Source: Euryodendron excelsum
Taxonomy: Eukaryota > Streptophyta > Magnoliopsida > Ericales > Pentaphylacaceae
Assembly (NCBI GenBank): GCA_033060915.1
Contig: CM065392.1
Location: 6,101,001-6,165,000, forward strand
DNA length: 64,000 nucleotides
Direction: 5' to 3'
Part shown: positions 43,880 to 55,825 of the stretch, piece by piece
Layout of the letters: the number at the start of each line of letters is the position of its first letter
How positions within the stretch are numbered: position 1 is the stretch's first letter
The notes under the pieces: model-generated
Told to the model about the DNA's origin: nothing
Database searches by the model: none
What the model saw: the letters and a program-made list of their open reading frames with translations, nothing else
Made by a program: the position numbers and the translations under genes

Positions 43880-45364
43880 CTATTTTTCTAGTTGCGTTTT
43901 CTCTCCCCCTAATGGTGGAAAAAGTGTTTCATCAAAATGACAATCCGCAAAACGTGCAGTGAATACATCCCTTGTTAAATGTTCAAGATATCTTATAATA
44001 AATGGAGAATCAAAACCAATATAAATTCCAAGTTGACGTTGGGGACCCATCTTAGTACGTTGTGGTGGCGCAATTGGTACATAGATGGCACAACCAAAAA
44101 TCCTTAGATGTGAAATATTTGGTTGTTGACCCAAAACAAGTTGTAATGGTGAATATTCGTGGTAAGCAGTGGGTCGGACACGGACTAATGATGCAGCATG
44201 CAATATGGCATGTCCCCAAGTAGAAATAGGTAATTTTGTTCTCATAAGTAACGGTCGAGCTATAAGCTGAAGGCGTTTGATAAAAGATTCAGCTAGACCA
44301 TTTTGTGTGTGTGTATGTGCAATGGGATGTTCAACATCAATTCCTATGGACATGCAATAATCATCAAAAGCTTGAGATGTAAACTCACCAGCATTTTCCA
44401 ATCGTATCGACTTAATCGAATAATCTGAAAACTGTGCTCGTAATCTGATAATTTGAGCAAGAAGCCTAGCAAATGCAACATTACGAGTAGAAAGCAAACA
44501 AACATGTGACCATCGAGTGGATGCATCTATTAAAACCATAAAATAACGAAATGGTCCACATGGTGGGTGTATCGGCCCACATATATCCCCTTGAATTCTT
44601 TGTAAAAAGTTTGGGGATTCAACTATTACTTTTGATGGGGATGGTCTCACAATTAATTTTTCTCGTGAACAAGCGGGACATGTATAATCACTTGTTAAAA
44701 GAATCTTCTGGTTCTTTAGCGGATGCCCATGAGAGTTCTCACTTATTAGACGCATCATTATTGATCCCGGATGACCAAAACGATCATGCCAAAGTATAAA
44801 AGTCTTTGGGTCAAAACACTTCTGGTGCATCACTTCAGGTGATCCCAAAATTCTTATAGTTGTATAATATAAGCCAGAAGAGAAGGTAGCAAGTTTTTCT
44901 AATATCTGCTTCTGGCATGAAACAATAGAAGTAATGTAAAGATATTCTTTACTATCTTCATTTGTTGTCTCTATATGATATCCATTACTACGTATATCTT
45001 TAAAACTGAGCAAATTCCTTGTAGCTCTAGTCGAATACATAGCATCATTAATACAGAGTTTTGTTCCTTTTGGCAACAATATATTGGCTCTGCCGGAACC
45101 TTCAATTAATTTTGTATTGCCAGATATTGTCTTAACATTATTTTCAGCTAACGTTAAGCTAACAAAATATTTTTTCTCTCGAAGAATTGTATGAGTTGTT
45201 GCACTGTCTACTAAACATATATCTCCATCGTTCATCTTAGAGGCTATTAATGCTTTGGTGGATTCCATGTTTCTATACAAAATATGAAATTTCTTATTTG
45301 ATAATAAAATGAAAACATTCATATAATAAAAACATGCGTAGTAAAATATTACACAAGATGACAA
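43880..45364 (-). pseudogene. Copia pol: protease and integrase
   Basis: The frame is open for 494 codons, though the first 40 or so are probably leader noise. The aspartic protease centre appears as CLVDSATTHTIL (D-S-A in place of D-S-G/D-T-G, usual for the family). The GAG-pre-integrase zinc region reads LWHDRFGHPGSIMMRL with CPACSREKL. The integrase core shows GDICGPIHPPCGPFRYFMVL, RLENAGEFTSQAFDDYC and THTQNGLAESFIKRLQL. In copia integrases the second motif is normally L-D-N-x-G-E-F; here the catalytic Asp is Glu, which should abolish or cripple strand transfer. The frame ends at a TAG near 43880 and lies in a different frame from gag. Confidence 0.85.
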
Positions 45365-45390
45365 TAAACTGAACAGGACAATAAGATAAA

Positions 45391-46473
45391 CTAGTTGGTG
45401 TGGACATTTCCATCACCAATTAAGTGATCTATTTTTTCATCAGGATCTGCAAAGAAATCTGAAACATCAAGGTGCGTGATTTCTACTGAGTCATCAAAGT
45501 TTGTGAAATTCATTTCAACTGTTTTTCCTTTATCTTGTGTTGATGCTCGGTAAAGATCCACTAATGGTTTGGGCGTACGACAGGTACGTGACCAATGTCC
45601 TTTCATACCACACCTATAACAAACATCTTCATAATTTTTGGGAGGTTTATTCTGTAAACCTTTTCCCTTTTCTTGTTTTGTTTCAGAGTTGGTCCACGAG
45701 TTGTTCCACTGCTGGTGGTGTGGTGTAGTATTCTTAACTCGAGAACTTGAAGAAGTATAACTGTTATACCCTCCACGATGACCCCCACGATGACGAAAAG
45801 TATTTCTACCGCGTCCATGACTGCGGCCACGTCCACGACCACGACCACGACCACGTTCATAAAATGAAACCGCATTCACTTTAGGGAATGGTGTAGATCC
45901 AGTCAGGCGAGACTGGTGGTTTTTCATCAGAAGCTCATTATTTTGTTCAGCCAAAAGGAAACATAAAATCAATTCTGAATATTTTTGAAAACCCCGCTCT
46001 CGATATTGCTGCTGCAGGAGCACATTCGAGGCATGAAATGTAGAGCATGTTTTTTCTAACATATCTGCATCAGTAATCGTTTGCCCACATAATTTCAATT
46101 GTGAGCTGATTTTAAATAATGCAGAATTATACTTATTAACAGCTTTGAAATCTTGCAACCTCAGGTGCATCCAATCATAACGAGCTCTAGGGAGAAACAT
46201 GGTCTTCTGGTGCTCATATCTCTCCTTTAAATTTTGCCATAGTATCAGTGGGTCTTTTACCGTGAGGTATTCGGTTTTTAATTCTTCGTGAATATGATGA
46301 TGAAGAAATATCATCGCTTTTGCACGATCCTGCTGGGATTCGTCATTTTCCTCATTTATAGTGTTTCCAAGGGCCTTTGCACACAAATGGATCTCAGCAT
46401 CAACTACCCAAGATAAATAGTTTTTGCCTGAAATGTCAAGAGCTGTAAATTCTAGCTTCGCCAGATTTGACAT
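45391..46473 (-). CDS. Copia gag, essentially intact
   Basis: Gag forms the cytoplasmic virus-like particle and packages element RNA. The likely start is the ATG at 46473 (MSNLAKLEFTALDISGKNYL), preferred over upstream in-frame codons because this is where family members begin. The retrotransposon gag core runs through DPLILWQNLKERYEHQKTMF, HLRLQDFKAVNKYNSALF and LLAEQNNELLMKNHQ. An Arg/Gly-rich tract (GRGRGRGRGRSHGRGRN) follows, then a CCHC knuckle (CYRCGMKGHWSRTC). The frame ends at 45391, close to the pol region and in a different frame; whether pol expression in this family requires a shift cannot be told from one copy. Confidence 0.8.
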   Translation of the reverse strand: MSNLAKLEFTALDISGKNYLSWVVDAEIHLCAKALGNTINEENDESQQDRAKAMIFLHHHIHEELKTEYLTVKDPLILWQNLKERYEHQKTMFLPRARYDWMHLRLQDFKAVNKYNSALFKISSQLKLCGQTITDADMLEKTCSTFHASNVLLQQQYRERGFQKYSELILCFLLAEQNNELLMKNHQSRLTGSTPFPKVNAVSFYERGRGRGRGRGRSHGRGRNTFRHRGGHRGGYNSYTSSSSRVKNTTPHHQQWNNSWTNSETKQEKGKGLQNKPPKNYEDVCYRCGMKGHWSRTCRTPKPLVDLYRASTQDKGKTVEMNFTNFDDSVEITHLDVSDFFADPDEKIDHLIGDGNVHTN

Positions 46474-46998
46474 TTTCAGAATGCTACACTCACAAGATAA
46501 CAAAGTTTTAGAATCACGATACACTACAAATCTCACACATCCGAATCTAATAAATTTAATTTGTTAACACTATGCATGAATAGTAACATCACTATTTAAT
46601 CACTATTGCTACATAGTATTATATATCATACGTATATATAAATATATATAGTATTATTTTTTGTCCATATTATAACTTTCAATCTAGACATCAAAATATA
46701 GTCAAGTCACATGTCTATGGAAAGGTATTGAAATAAGGATTCCAGATTTATAAATATCATAGGCCAAATATTTACAATCTGGGAGAAATAAACAAACAAA
46801 GTTTCGAAAAATTACTATTCATCACTATTCATCTACTATACATCACTATTCACCAACTATATAATAAATATAAATTTTTCCATGAAGTACAAAACCCAAA
46901 ATAAAGGTAAATGAACTGAAATATTAATGAAGTACATTCACTACTATAATGAAGTACCTTCCCGATATATAAGTATTTAGAGCATCGTGCTGATAACG
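46474..46998 (-). other. Copia 5' leader with primer-binding site
   Basis: Immediately inside the 5' LTR the minus strand reads CGTTATCAGCACGATGCTC (46980-46998), the position of the primer site and similar to those seen in many plant copia elements. The rest is an untranslated AT-rich leader. Confidence 0.65.
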
Positions 46999-47229
46999 TA
47001 TTATAAACTAAATGCATTGGCAGCAAGCAAAATATTAAAACACAGTAGATAAGAAAACTAGTTCTTTTGGAACTGTCAAATAATACTAAAATAGTTCTTC
47101 TGGAACTATAGAGATAGATCTTCTTGATCACCCAAATATGTATTTCATTCACAAGATACAAAATAAAGACAACAGAAATGTAAATAGGTTACCTATACTC
47201 TTTGCTTTTCCCTTTCTTCTCTTTTTTCT

Positions 47230-47261
<32 letters not shown>

Positions 47262-47464
47262 TTTCTCTCTCTTCTGTCTCTCTCTTTCTTTCCGTCTCTC
47301 TCTCTCTCTCTCTTTCTTTCAATCTCTCTTTCTGTCTCTTTCTCTTTTGTTTCTTTCTTTTCTTCTTCTACACTTCTCTCTTTCTCTCTTCCGTTTATAT
47401 AGACAAATAAAGTAGGTAGGTTACAATCACGTGCAGGCATCCACCAGTCTTTCTTTCCATAACA
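46999..47464 (-). repeat. Copia 5' LTR
   Basis: On the minus strand it begins TGTTATGGAAAG and ends TTTATAATA, one base changed from the terminal CA of the other LTR. Its CT tract is shorter and more interrupted than in the 3' LTR. Confidence 0.85.
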
Positions 47465-47469
47465 GTAGT

Positions 47470-47979
47470 TTCTTTTTCCTCTTTTTTATCATATTTTTTG
47501 TCCTCGCGGGGTTATTTTGTTGACTACTATTTTTTCTTATTTCCTATTTTTTTTTGGTTAGTTTTTTGGGTGTTCTGTATTTCTCTTTTATTGTTTTACG
47601 TTTTCCTTATTTATTTTTTTTGCGGTAAACAAGAAGGCAAACTCAAGCAGCCGACCGTGCAACCTTGTCTCCCCTACCTATGTACTGGCTGCGTCATTAC
47701 CAATCGCGGGTAACCCCCGGTCCGGCCATTCCTAACTTAATATCCCAATGTTATCATCACATGGCTTCGTTATAAAAAGAATGTCACAATCTTTCCAAAT
47801 GTATGTTTTTAAGTATACATATAAGCATCTTTATATATGTTTAGCAACTCATGGCCTTATGGAATTTTGTTCATGCGTTTCATGCTGGACAAATGCTTGA
47901 ATAAATTCCCACTCACAAAAGCAATTTTCTTGCTGAAAGAATAATAAGGTCACCAAAAAAAAAAATTGAGGTTTTTTCC
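47470..47979. other. Noncoding DNA right of the copia insertion
   Basis: T-rich sequence with no gene recognised. Confidence 0.45.
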
Positions 47980-48590
47980 TTAAGGAGAATGGACAATGGT
48001 TGCAAAAATGGTATTTTTGAAAGCATGGTCATTAGAATTATGAAAAAGTGCAACAAAAATGAAAGTCTAGGGATAATTTTGGAATATCTTCAAAGTAAGA
48101 GGATATAACTAAATACCAATTTAACTAGGAAGATAAAAATGAGATTTTTTCCTTAATTTATTGTGAAGAGTTGGCGCCAAGGAAATATCATACACGACTG
48201 CGCACGATCACACTTGGGCAAAGTAAGTCCAACGACTCTAACCATAACACTCAATATTATACTACTAACTCAATGAGGTAAGCACTTCTATCATTCTACT
48301 GAACATTTTTTTGGGTACAACAGAATAAATTATATTGGGAAGGACCTAAGCCAAAAAATAAATCAGAGGAGAAAGAATTAGGCCCTGATCTCTTTAAGAG
48401 AAGTCAAGATTCTAGCTAACTAAGCTAGCCTTAGTTGGTTATTCTATTGAACATTTTGTATTGCGGTGATAAAAAAAATAAGTAAAAAAAATCATTATTT
48501 TAAAGCAAAAGATGTGACAAGAATTCGTTAGTTTAAAGTGCTAGTAAAAGTGATCACAGCAAACTATGTTAAACATTTTCTATGGATTGG
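47980..48590. repeat. Right copy of the duplicated noncoding segment
   Basis: Collinear with 40190-40690. It differs by a 131-bp insertion at 48310-48440. Confidence 0.75.
48310..48440 (-). mobile_element. 5'-truncated LINE or SINE 3' end, 131 bp
   Basis: It is flanked by a 17-bp direct repeat (attctactgaacatttt at 48293-48309, attctattgaacatttt at 48441-48457, one mismatch). On the minus strand it ends ttctgttgtaccc followed by an A run, as a retroposon should. The left duplicate (about 40514-40530) has the site once and without the insert. Confidence 0.7.
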
Positions 48591-48599
48591 CCATAAAAA

Positions 48600-50460
48600 A
48601 AAATTTCTATTTTTTATTTTTAGGGTTTTTAGTTTTATAGAGTTTTTTTTCTAGTTTGGGGATGTTCTTTTGGCATCCTGTTTTTATCCCTCCTTCCCTC
48701 ATTCCTTATTTATTTTGCATTTGTTTTCATGCATTGAAGACATTACATAACTTTAGTTGGAGGAAGAAGTAGTTTTGTTTTGTTTTTACATTAAAAAAAC
48801 ACAAAATTTTTTTCTTATTTTTATATTTTGTTATATACATTAAACCTTGTGATGCTTTATTGATCGGTCTCAGGTGTTAATTTAGATTGACTATCCTTCC
48901 GCCACTTGAGTTCTTCGTTAATGATTTGAGTATTATATGGTTCGGGTATTACAGTTTGTATCTTTTGATACGTTTTTTCATATATTTCTTGATTAGGTGA
49001 TTATTGGATATGTTGAACAGGATTTTGTGAGAACCATAACAATATTCATGTCTATGCAATCTTTAATTTAAGGATGATTAGAGTTATGCATTGAACTAAA
49101 TTTGAAACTTAATTGTTGATTTACAGTCTTATCATGATACATTACAAGTTTTTGTCATAAAACCATTATAAGAGAGAAATTACATCATAATGCACTATCT
49201 TGTTATATGATATCTTATATTGATACTTTGTGCATTCATTATCCTTAAAGAGTGGAGCTTATACCTTGTGAGCTTTAGAGCCAATTTTTTACTTTTTGGA
49301 GTGAATTTACATTTATTCAAGGATGTTTTATTCATCTTTCATTATTTTAATAGCTTCATTATACTTTGTTTTGATTCATAAGTTAGGTAATAATTAGGGT
49401 TATTGGCACTTATACTCTCTTGAATTTCAAACTTGATATATTTTGGATATATTGATAGGTCATTCTTCCTTTTGGAGCCATAAATTTTTTAATCTTTTCT
49501 CTTGATCTATTTATATATCATCGTTGGTAAAGTCAAATCATTGTTGAAATACTTTCTATGAAAAGAGATGTGATATTTGTGATAGTGAGAACTTGAAACG
49601 AAAGAAGATGATTTATTTATGATGTGATGAAAAAAAAGAGAGAAAAGAAGTATGAAAAATAGTGAAAGTGAAAAAGAAAAACAAGAGGAAAGAAAAAGTA
49701 TTGTCATGTGAATTAGGAAGTGGAAGTATGTATTTATTGATTATGACATGCCTCGATCAAACATGTTCGGAGTATTTTACCCTTTCTCTCTCTATACATA
49801 TTTATTCTTCATACAAAAGACTTTAGTCTATCTGAAAGTATACATGAGTTGAAAATTCTTTTGCGTATAAGTCATTTATTTCAATTTCTTGATTATCACT
49901 TTAACGATGAATATTCTTTTAAAAAGCTATGCTAAACCGATACACTTACCTCTTTATGATTTTTGTTATTGGATTGCTCTTGTTGCATGTGATATACATT
50001 TATTTTTATGGTGAGATTTCCAAAGAGAGACTCATGTATTCATATTTTTGTGAGTGAATGCTCGGTAAAATTTGGATCAAAGCATAAAGGATATGATTGC
50101 ATGAGATTGATACATTTGAGTTATATTGCATTGATAGTACATCCTAATGTGAATCATTCTTATGAGCTTTTATGCCTTCACCTTGCATGATTCATGATTT
50201 AGGATGAATGAAGAATTATCTTAGGCAAGTCATTGTATGCTTCAAATGCTCTCTTTATCGTTGCTTGCTTGACATGGATAGATGTTTGTGGGTACCATCA
50301 CTATAAGCTCTCACAAGATATTGCTCGTCCACTAGGAGTAACTTAAGGATTTAAAGGCTTGGTGCATATGCTAAATGCACTCGTGACTCCCATGTAAGTG
50401 GAGATTATCTTTTTAGTTTTTATTATTTTGCTAGGGACTAGCAAAAAGCTAGTTGGGGGG
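48600..50460 (+). mobile_element. 3' internal noncoding region of a gypsy (Tat/Athila-like) element
   Basis: This is a long T-rich region without coding capacity. It contains gcattgaagacattacataact near 48731 (degenerate form of the attgaggacaatg motif typical of these tails). It ends in ctagggactagcaaaaagctagttggggggtg, which matches the arrangement before the LTR at 10248. The polypurine tract is the G run at 50455-50460. The left boundary is approximate. Confidence 0.55.
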
Positions 50461-50629
50461 TGTGATTGCACTCCAAAAGTACAATCTATGTGCCTTAATT
50501 AGTTGTTTATTAGACCTAGAATAGGTTTATTTATGTTATTTTAGTCCTAACTCATTAGTAACTTAGATTGTTTGATGTAAATAGGAATTCTGGTTTTAAA
50601 ATGATGAATTCAGACATAATTGGAGAAGA

Positions 50630-50763
50630 CCGTTCAAACGGTGGTGTTTAGCATTTGAACGGTGTGTCAAATGGAGTACAGCATCTAAAATTACTGTGAG
50701 AAGTTTTACCGTCCGATGTGCGTTAGAAGGCCGTTCGAACGGCGGGTCAGGCCGTTCGAACAG
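50630..50763. promoter_or_regulatory. Palindrome cluster CCGTTCGAACGG in the gypsy LTR U3
   Basis: A perfect 12-bp palindrome at 50731-50742, with one-base variants at 50630-50641 and 50752-50763 and a half-matching copy near 50653, all 30-160 bp upstream of the TATA box. Cis-regulatory function is inferred. Confidence 0.6.
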
Positions 50764-50790
50764 TGGGCGAAGTTTCAGTATTTCAGCAGC

Positions 50791-50800
50791 CTATAAAAGC
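50791..50800 (+). promoter_or_regulatory. TATA box of the gypsy LTR at 50461
   Basis: ctataaaagc just after the palindrome cluster. Confidence 0.55.
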
Positions 50801-51460
50801 TAGGTCTATGGCCTGTTTTGAGGGCTTCAACTAGTAGTGAGTTTTAGGTTTTCTCTGAGAGCTTTAGGAGTATAATAAAGTAGTTTTACAAAGTTTTTTT
50901 CTAGTTTTTTCAATTCCTGTAATCAGATTTCACAGTTTTTCAATAAATTTATATATAGTTTCGCATATCTATTGTAGCATTGCATAGCTAGATTCTATCT
51001 TGGGATCAATTATGAAAATCGATTGAAGATCTTACATTAACAATGGAGGTAATTAGGGTTTCAATTCTTCTTCTTCTTAATTTTTTGGAATCAAACCCTA
51101 GATATTTATGAAAACTTAGATCTTTGATTATGCTTGGTAATATTTATGCACAAACCCTAATTTGGTATATTTACTGTATAGATCCATGGTATGCATCTAT
51201 GATGCAAAACCTGATTTATTTTGGGATTGGTTGTCAAAGAATAACAGTTTTTATCGTTAAATCTTCTTAATCAAAGACTCACGATGCAGTCAATGATTTA
51301 AGTTATCAAAAACCTCCATTGAAATTCTAGGTGAACCTATTGATTGGAACAATTGGTTTCAAGACTTTATTTTGATTAATTCAAATTCGCTTTTCAATAG
51401 TTAGATTAGTTAAATCAAACTCTATCCCAAAACTATTTTTTTTTATTTTATTGGAGTGAA

Positions 51461-52500
51461 CCCCTGGGGTTTCTGAACTAAGATAAGTTTTGGGATAGAG
51501 TGAGTGGGAGATTAGATTAGGATTGAGTCCTAGCATCTTGTGGTAATTCCAAGCGAACACATCATCATATTTCTGCAACAACATGATGAATTTCCTTCGC
51601 TCTTCTAACTGAATGCCTTTGCTAATGAAGACTGGTCGATGGGGTCCTTCACCAACCCTCAATTTCACTTCTTTAAGTTCTTCTTGCTGAGGCTTTGGCC
51701 CATTTTTTATATACTCGGGGGTAGGATTAGGCTTATTGACCATGTCTTCGTAGCATGTGTCAATAACGTCCTTGGTCGCAAGGTCAATGTTACTCGATGA
51801 GCACCTTGCTCTCGCATACCGCCCTTTGATGCCGAGGGTATCCTTGGTTGTGGCATTAGGATCACTCAATAAATCCCCTGCACACCGTCATAAATAATAC
51901 ATTTTCCCCCCTCCCCTCTCGAATATTTAATATCTTCGAAGAGGAGGCAGGAATGATCTCACTTGTCATTTTCTGAACTGTGGCAACCTTGGGGGGTCCT
52001 AATCCTTAATGTCTTCCCATTTTGGGATTTTGACCGAGTGAGGCCTCGAGGTGGTGGGCATTTCATCAATAGATAGTTCATTAAGGAACACTGTGTCAGA
52101 CAGATGGGTTTTGTTTACTTCGAATGGATGATCTGAAACTTTAATGGTAACAGTGTTGCATGCCCATTTACCTTTCATGCACTGATGATAGCTCTAGGGG
52201 ATCGCCCCATATTTTTACATCCAAGTCTTTCCAAGTATAACATGCTAGTTTGTGTCAGTATCAATCATATGAAATTTGGTTGCTAGTCGAATCTTCCCCA
52301 CTACAAGATTGACAACTACATAACCGAAGGTTGCTCTCTTTTCTCCCCCAAACCCAATGATAGACATTGACTAACTTATCAGGCAATTTTCAGGGATCTG
52401 AGTCCTTTCGAAGGTCTCTCAGGGCATGATATTTATCGATGCTTCTCCTTCAAGAAAGGCTCTCTCGAATCTCACTCCATTGATGTAAGCAGTCATATAC
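51461..52500 (-). pseudogene. Gypsy pol: protease and pre-RT region
   Basis: On the minus strand the protease region starts at 52500 with MTAYINGVRFERAFLEGEAS (family form D-x-G-A-S; here the catalytic Asp position is Glu). It goes on through INIMP and SMSIIGFGGEKRATFGYVVV, KIRLATKFHMIDTDTN and CMKGKWACNTV. Several stops interrupt it. 51869-51465 is open: VKLRVGEGPHRPVFISKGIQ, LLQKYDDVFAWNYHKMLGLN, which is the connection to the RT domain. RT itself is absent, cut off where the plus-strand LTR begins. Upstream of 52500 the frame continues at 57263 across a solo LTR. Confidence 0.7.
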
Positions 52501-53274
52501 AATGGTGTCGTGCCCCAGTTTTTGGGGTGTCCAAGGTCCTTTCGGCTCTGAGACCCTAAAGCACGGAACTCTGTCACTAGAACTCGTCCTCCTAGAAGGA
52601 CAAGTGCGACTAGGTTTGAAAATTGATTTAACTAAGGGCTTTTTAGAAAAATAGGAGTCGCCACCTAACTTGATTAACGTGAGTTAGGGCACCTAAAACT
52701 AAGCGTTAATTCGAAAATTAAACTTAGGGTTTTTGGAAAAAGTTTTTGAAAACTTCCTCATGAGAGGGTTTTTAAGAAAATAGGTTGTTTGGCAACCTTT
52801 GGAAAGATTTAAGCCCCTTTTGGAAAATAACTCCATTTTGGTCATTTGAAAACAGAAATCTATGGTTCGGAGGTTGGTTACGTGTAGGGAATATATCCTA
52901 AGATCATCACCCTACCCTGCCCTTTCAGTACCTACATGTCTAATCACCATTTGTTCACTCAGTAGAATAACCGGTTACCATTGTCCACGTAATATCCACT
53001 TTAGAATTTTGAAAAACGGGGTCTTGTCATCACTTTTCGGATGGATGATGCAAGATACAAGTTTTTGGAAGAAGTTTGAAAATAATAAGGGTTTTAAGAA
53101 AGTTTGGAATAGGAACTTTGAATTAATTAGAATTTTTTGAAAAAAGGATTGGAGTTGGAATAAAAGTTATGACTGCACCATTTTAGGTTGCCTATGTATC
53201 TCATTTGGCGAGAATCAGATCAATCGTAGTTTGAGCAAGAGCCCGATGAAAAATAGACGCATTAGGGCCTTTGG

Positions 53275-53440
53275 AAGGTTTAAAGACACTTTGGGTCTTT
53301 GAAAAAGTTTAAGACACTTTGAGGTCTTTGGAAAAGTTCAAGACATTTGGAGGTCTTTTAAAAGAGTTTAAGACACTTTGAGGTCTTGGGAAAAGTTTAA
53401 GACACTTTGAGGTTTTTGGGAATTGAAGACCCTTTGTGGT
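53275..53440. repeat. About 30-bp minisatellite (aagacactttgaggtctttgg units)
   Basis: Five to six imperfect units of gtttaagacactttgaggtc type inside the large solo LTR. Confidence 0.75.
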
Positions 53441-53938
53441 CTTGGAGGTTTTAACTTAAAATTGAATGGTGGAGTGTTTTTTGAAGTGATTTTGGATCAC
53501 TTTAAAGGAGTTTTGGAAAGAAAAGGCTTTATCGTGACTCAAGGGAACTTGAAAGTGTTTTTAAAGTTTTGTTTTGAAAACCTTGGAGGAATATTTTGAT
53601 GAATTGGTTTGGAGAGTGGTTTTTGGAAATGACTAAGGGTTTGGAATCCTAATATGGACAACCTTAGAGGCTGTTCTTGATTTATCACTTGTCCTTAGAA
53701 TCCCTAACCATGAGAGAGCTAGGGACACCTTAGGTTTGTGACCTTTTGAAAACGTTTTTTGGAAATGCCTTGAAGATGGAATGTAAGAACATTAGAAGAG
53801 TTTATGGAGTTGGGTTTTTTAAATCATGAGAGTGGGAAGTTTTGAAAAAATAAGTTATGAGGATAATTTGAAAGTTTGAATGGTCATTTTAAAAAAAAGG
53901 GTTCAAGAGTTGGAACCTTGAAGTATACGAACCTAAGT

Positions 53939-54190
53939 AGGGTTGGCCTAGGGTTAGGGGTGACCTAAGGTCAACTAACTTGGGTTAGGTTAACCTAGGG
54001 TTAAGGTGACCTATAGTTAACTAACTTGGGTTAGGTTAACCTAGGGTTAATATGACCTATGGTTAACTAACTTGGGCTAGGTTAACCTAAGGTTAAGGTG
54101 ACCTTAGGTTAAGTTAATCTAGGGTTGGATAATCTAGGGTCAAGGTAACCTAGGGTTGGATAACTAGGGTCAAGTTAACCTAGGGTTAGG
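53939..54190. repeat. Telomere-like minisatellite (gttaacctagggttaa units)
   Basis: Imperfect units of about 46 bp composed of aacctagggttaaggtgacc and taactaacttgggttaggtt, repeated at least three times and decaying to the right. Confidence 0.75.
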
Positions 54191-55825
54191 TTGTAAAATG
54201 GTTTTGAAAGTTGGTTTGATGCACTTTTGGAAAGAGTTTTGAAAAACAAGACATGTTATGCCATGGACCTTGGTTGGCAAACTTTTTGAAGATCATTTCC
54301 ATGAAAATTTTGACTCTAGCCAAGAGTATGGTTTATATGGTTGGTGATTGGAGACCATTCCAAGGAAGGTTTCCTTATGGCCATTATAACATTTATCTTG
54401 ACAAGAGTGGGGGTTTCTAAAATCAAACATAAGGATGGCAATTTTTGGAAAATCATTTTTGATGCGAAGATAGAGAGAATGCATTTTTGAAAATCAACTT
54501 TTGAGAAGGATTTTGAAAATCACTTTTCAAGGGGACCATTCCATCAAGAAAGGGTTCATATGGCCAAACAAAGGAAGACCACTCAAGTAAGGGTTCCATG
54601 GGGCCATTCCAACCACTACACTTAAAAGAATGGAAGTCTTGAAAATTAGAGAATTAGAAAGCAACCCTTATGTAAATTAACATGTCATGATACCAAAATG
54701 AAAGTTAGGGGATTAGTAGGAGGTCTTCTAAGACATAATTCCTAAAATCTCATCCTACACTTCAAGTGGCCAACTTTTAGAACAATTTTTGAAAGAAATG
54801 TAGAACTTGGAAATGTCATAAAATTAAAAACAATGTAAGTATTGTGAAACATGACAATAAGCATAAAATGAAGCCAAGCACACAAGATATGATCAAAATA
54901 GTAATATGCAAGGGGTCATGATTCACATACAAGGCTTTTAGGCTACACCACATAAACAAGGGGCTCTTAGGCCATACCATCTTAAAGTAGGCTAGTGAGA
55001 GGTCCCCCTACACGGTGGCTCTCACTTGCTTTCCTCTATGCATGATCTAAGAGCCATCTTGGCTCAAGCATGCAAGAAAGGGGGGTTGAAGATGGGTATT
55101 AAAATAGAGAATAGCCTAAGTAGGCTACGAGGGAGAAAAAAAGAGTGGGGGAGAGCACAAATGCAAAAGGGATACCACATTTTACCTTCAACACACTTGT
55201 AGTCTTCAAGGGATGCTTTGATGGGAGCTTGGATGACTTCAAGAAGGCTTATAGGGCTGGTAGGGAGTGTTTGATGGTGTATAAGGCTTTATATGTGAAG
55301 TATATAGGCTTGGGGATGATGGAACCTAACCTAAGTGTTGGAGGGATGAAGTATTTGTAGAAATTCGCAGTTCTGGAGTGATTTCAGCAAAGTTTCATAT
55401 CAATTTCGGACCTGGAATATGCAAAGGGGGAGACCTCTATTTATAGGCAATCTGGAACAAGCCTAGCGCATGTGCTACATGCGCATGGCCAAAATTTGGC
55501 CTTGTGCATGTAGGACATGCACAGGTACTGTTCCATTGCCAGGATGACATGTGGCACCCTATGTACTGGTTAAATCTCGATCGTTAATCAAAATTCGATC
55601 GATCTGATCAAAATTTGAGCACATGTAGCATACGCTTCATCACTGGGAAGGTTCGTCCAAACTTTGCCTCGATAATTGAGTCAATCGGGAAGGTTTCGGG
55701 GGAATCGATCGCACTCAGTATATCCTCCCAAGGCTTCCGGTGAACTTTCATGTTTTCAAGAAGTTTGAATTATGTTTGGAAGCGTGGGATATTATCTTGG
55801 GAAGTGTGCCAAAAAGGTCACTTTT

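Larger units (their letters stand above)
41075..47464 (-). mobile_element. Complete-structure Ty1/copia retrotransposon, about 6.4 kb
   Basis: Two LTRs (41075-41551 and 46999-47464), a primer site, gag, protease-integrase, reverse transcriptase, RNase H and a polypurine tract lie in copia order on the minus strand. GTAGT flanks both sides (41070-41074 and 47465-47469). The coding part is broken by stops and frameshifts, so it is non-autonomous now. By eye the LTRs differ at about ten of roughly 210 aligned positions outside the CT tract, so the insertion is not recent. The gag and pol wording belongs to a copia family common in many plants. Confidence 0.9.
50461..51460 (+). mobile_element. 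Gypsy 3' LTR, truncated on the right
   Basis: It starts TGTGATTGCACTCC right after the polypurine tract. U3 holds ccgttcgaacgg palindromes (50630-50763), then a TATA box (ctataaaagc, 50791-50800). U5-like text runs to about 51460 (ttattggagtgaac), where minus-strand gypsy pol begins. No terminal CA and duplication were found, so the end is a truncation or rearrangement. Confidence 0.6.

Noticed and set aside
53939..54190. Interstitial telomere
   Set aside because: The unit is about 46 bp and not (TTTAGGG)n; it lies within the bounded solo LTR.
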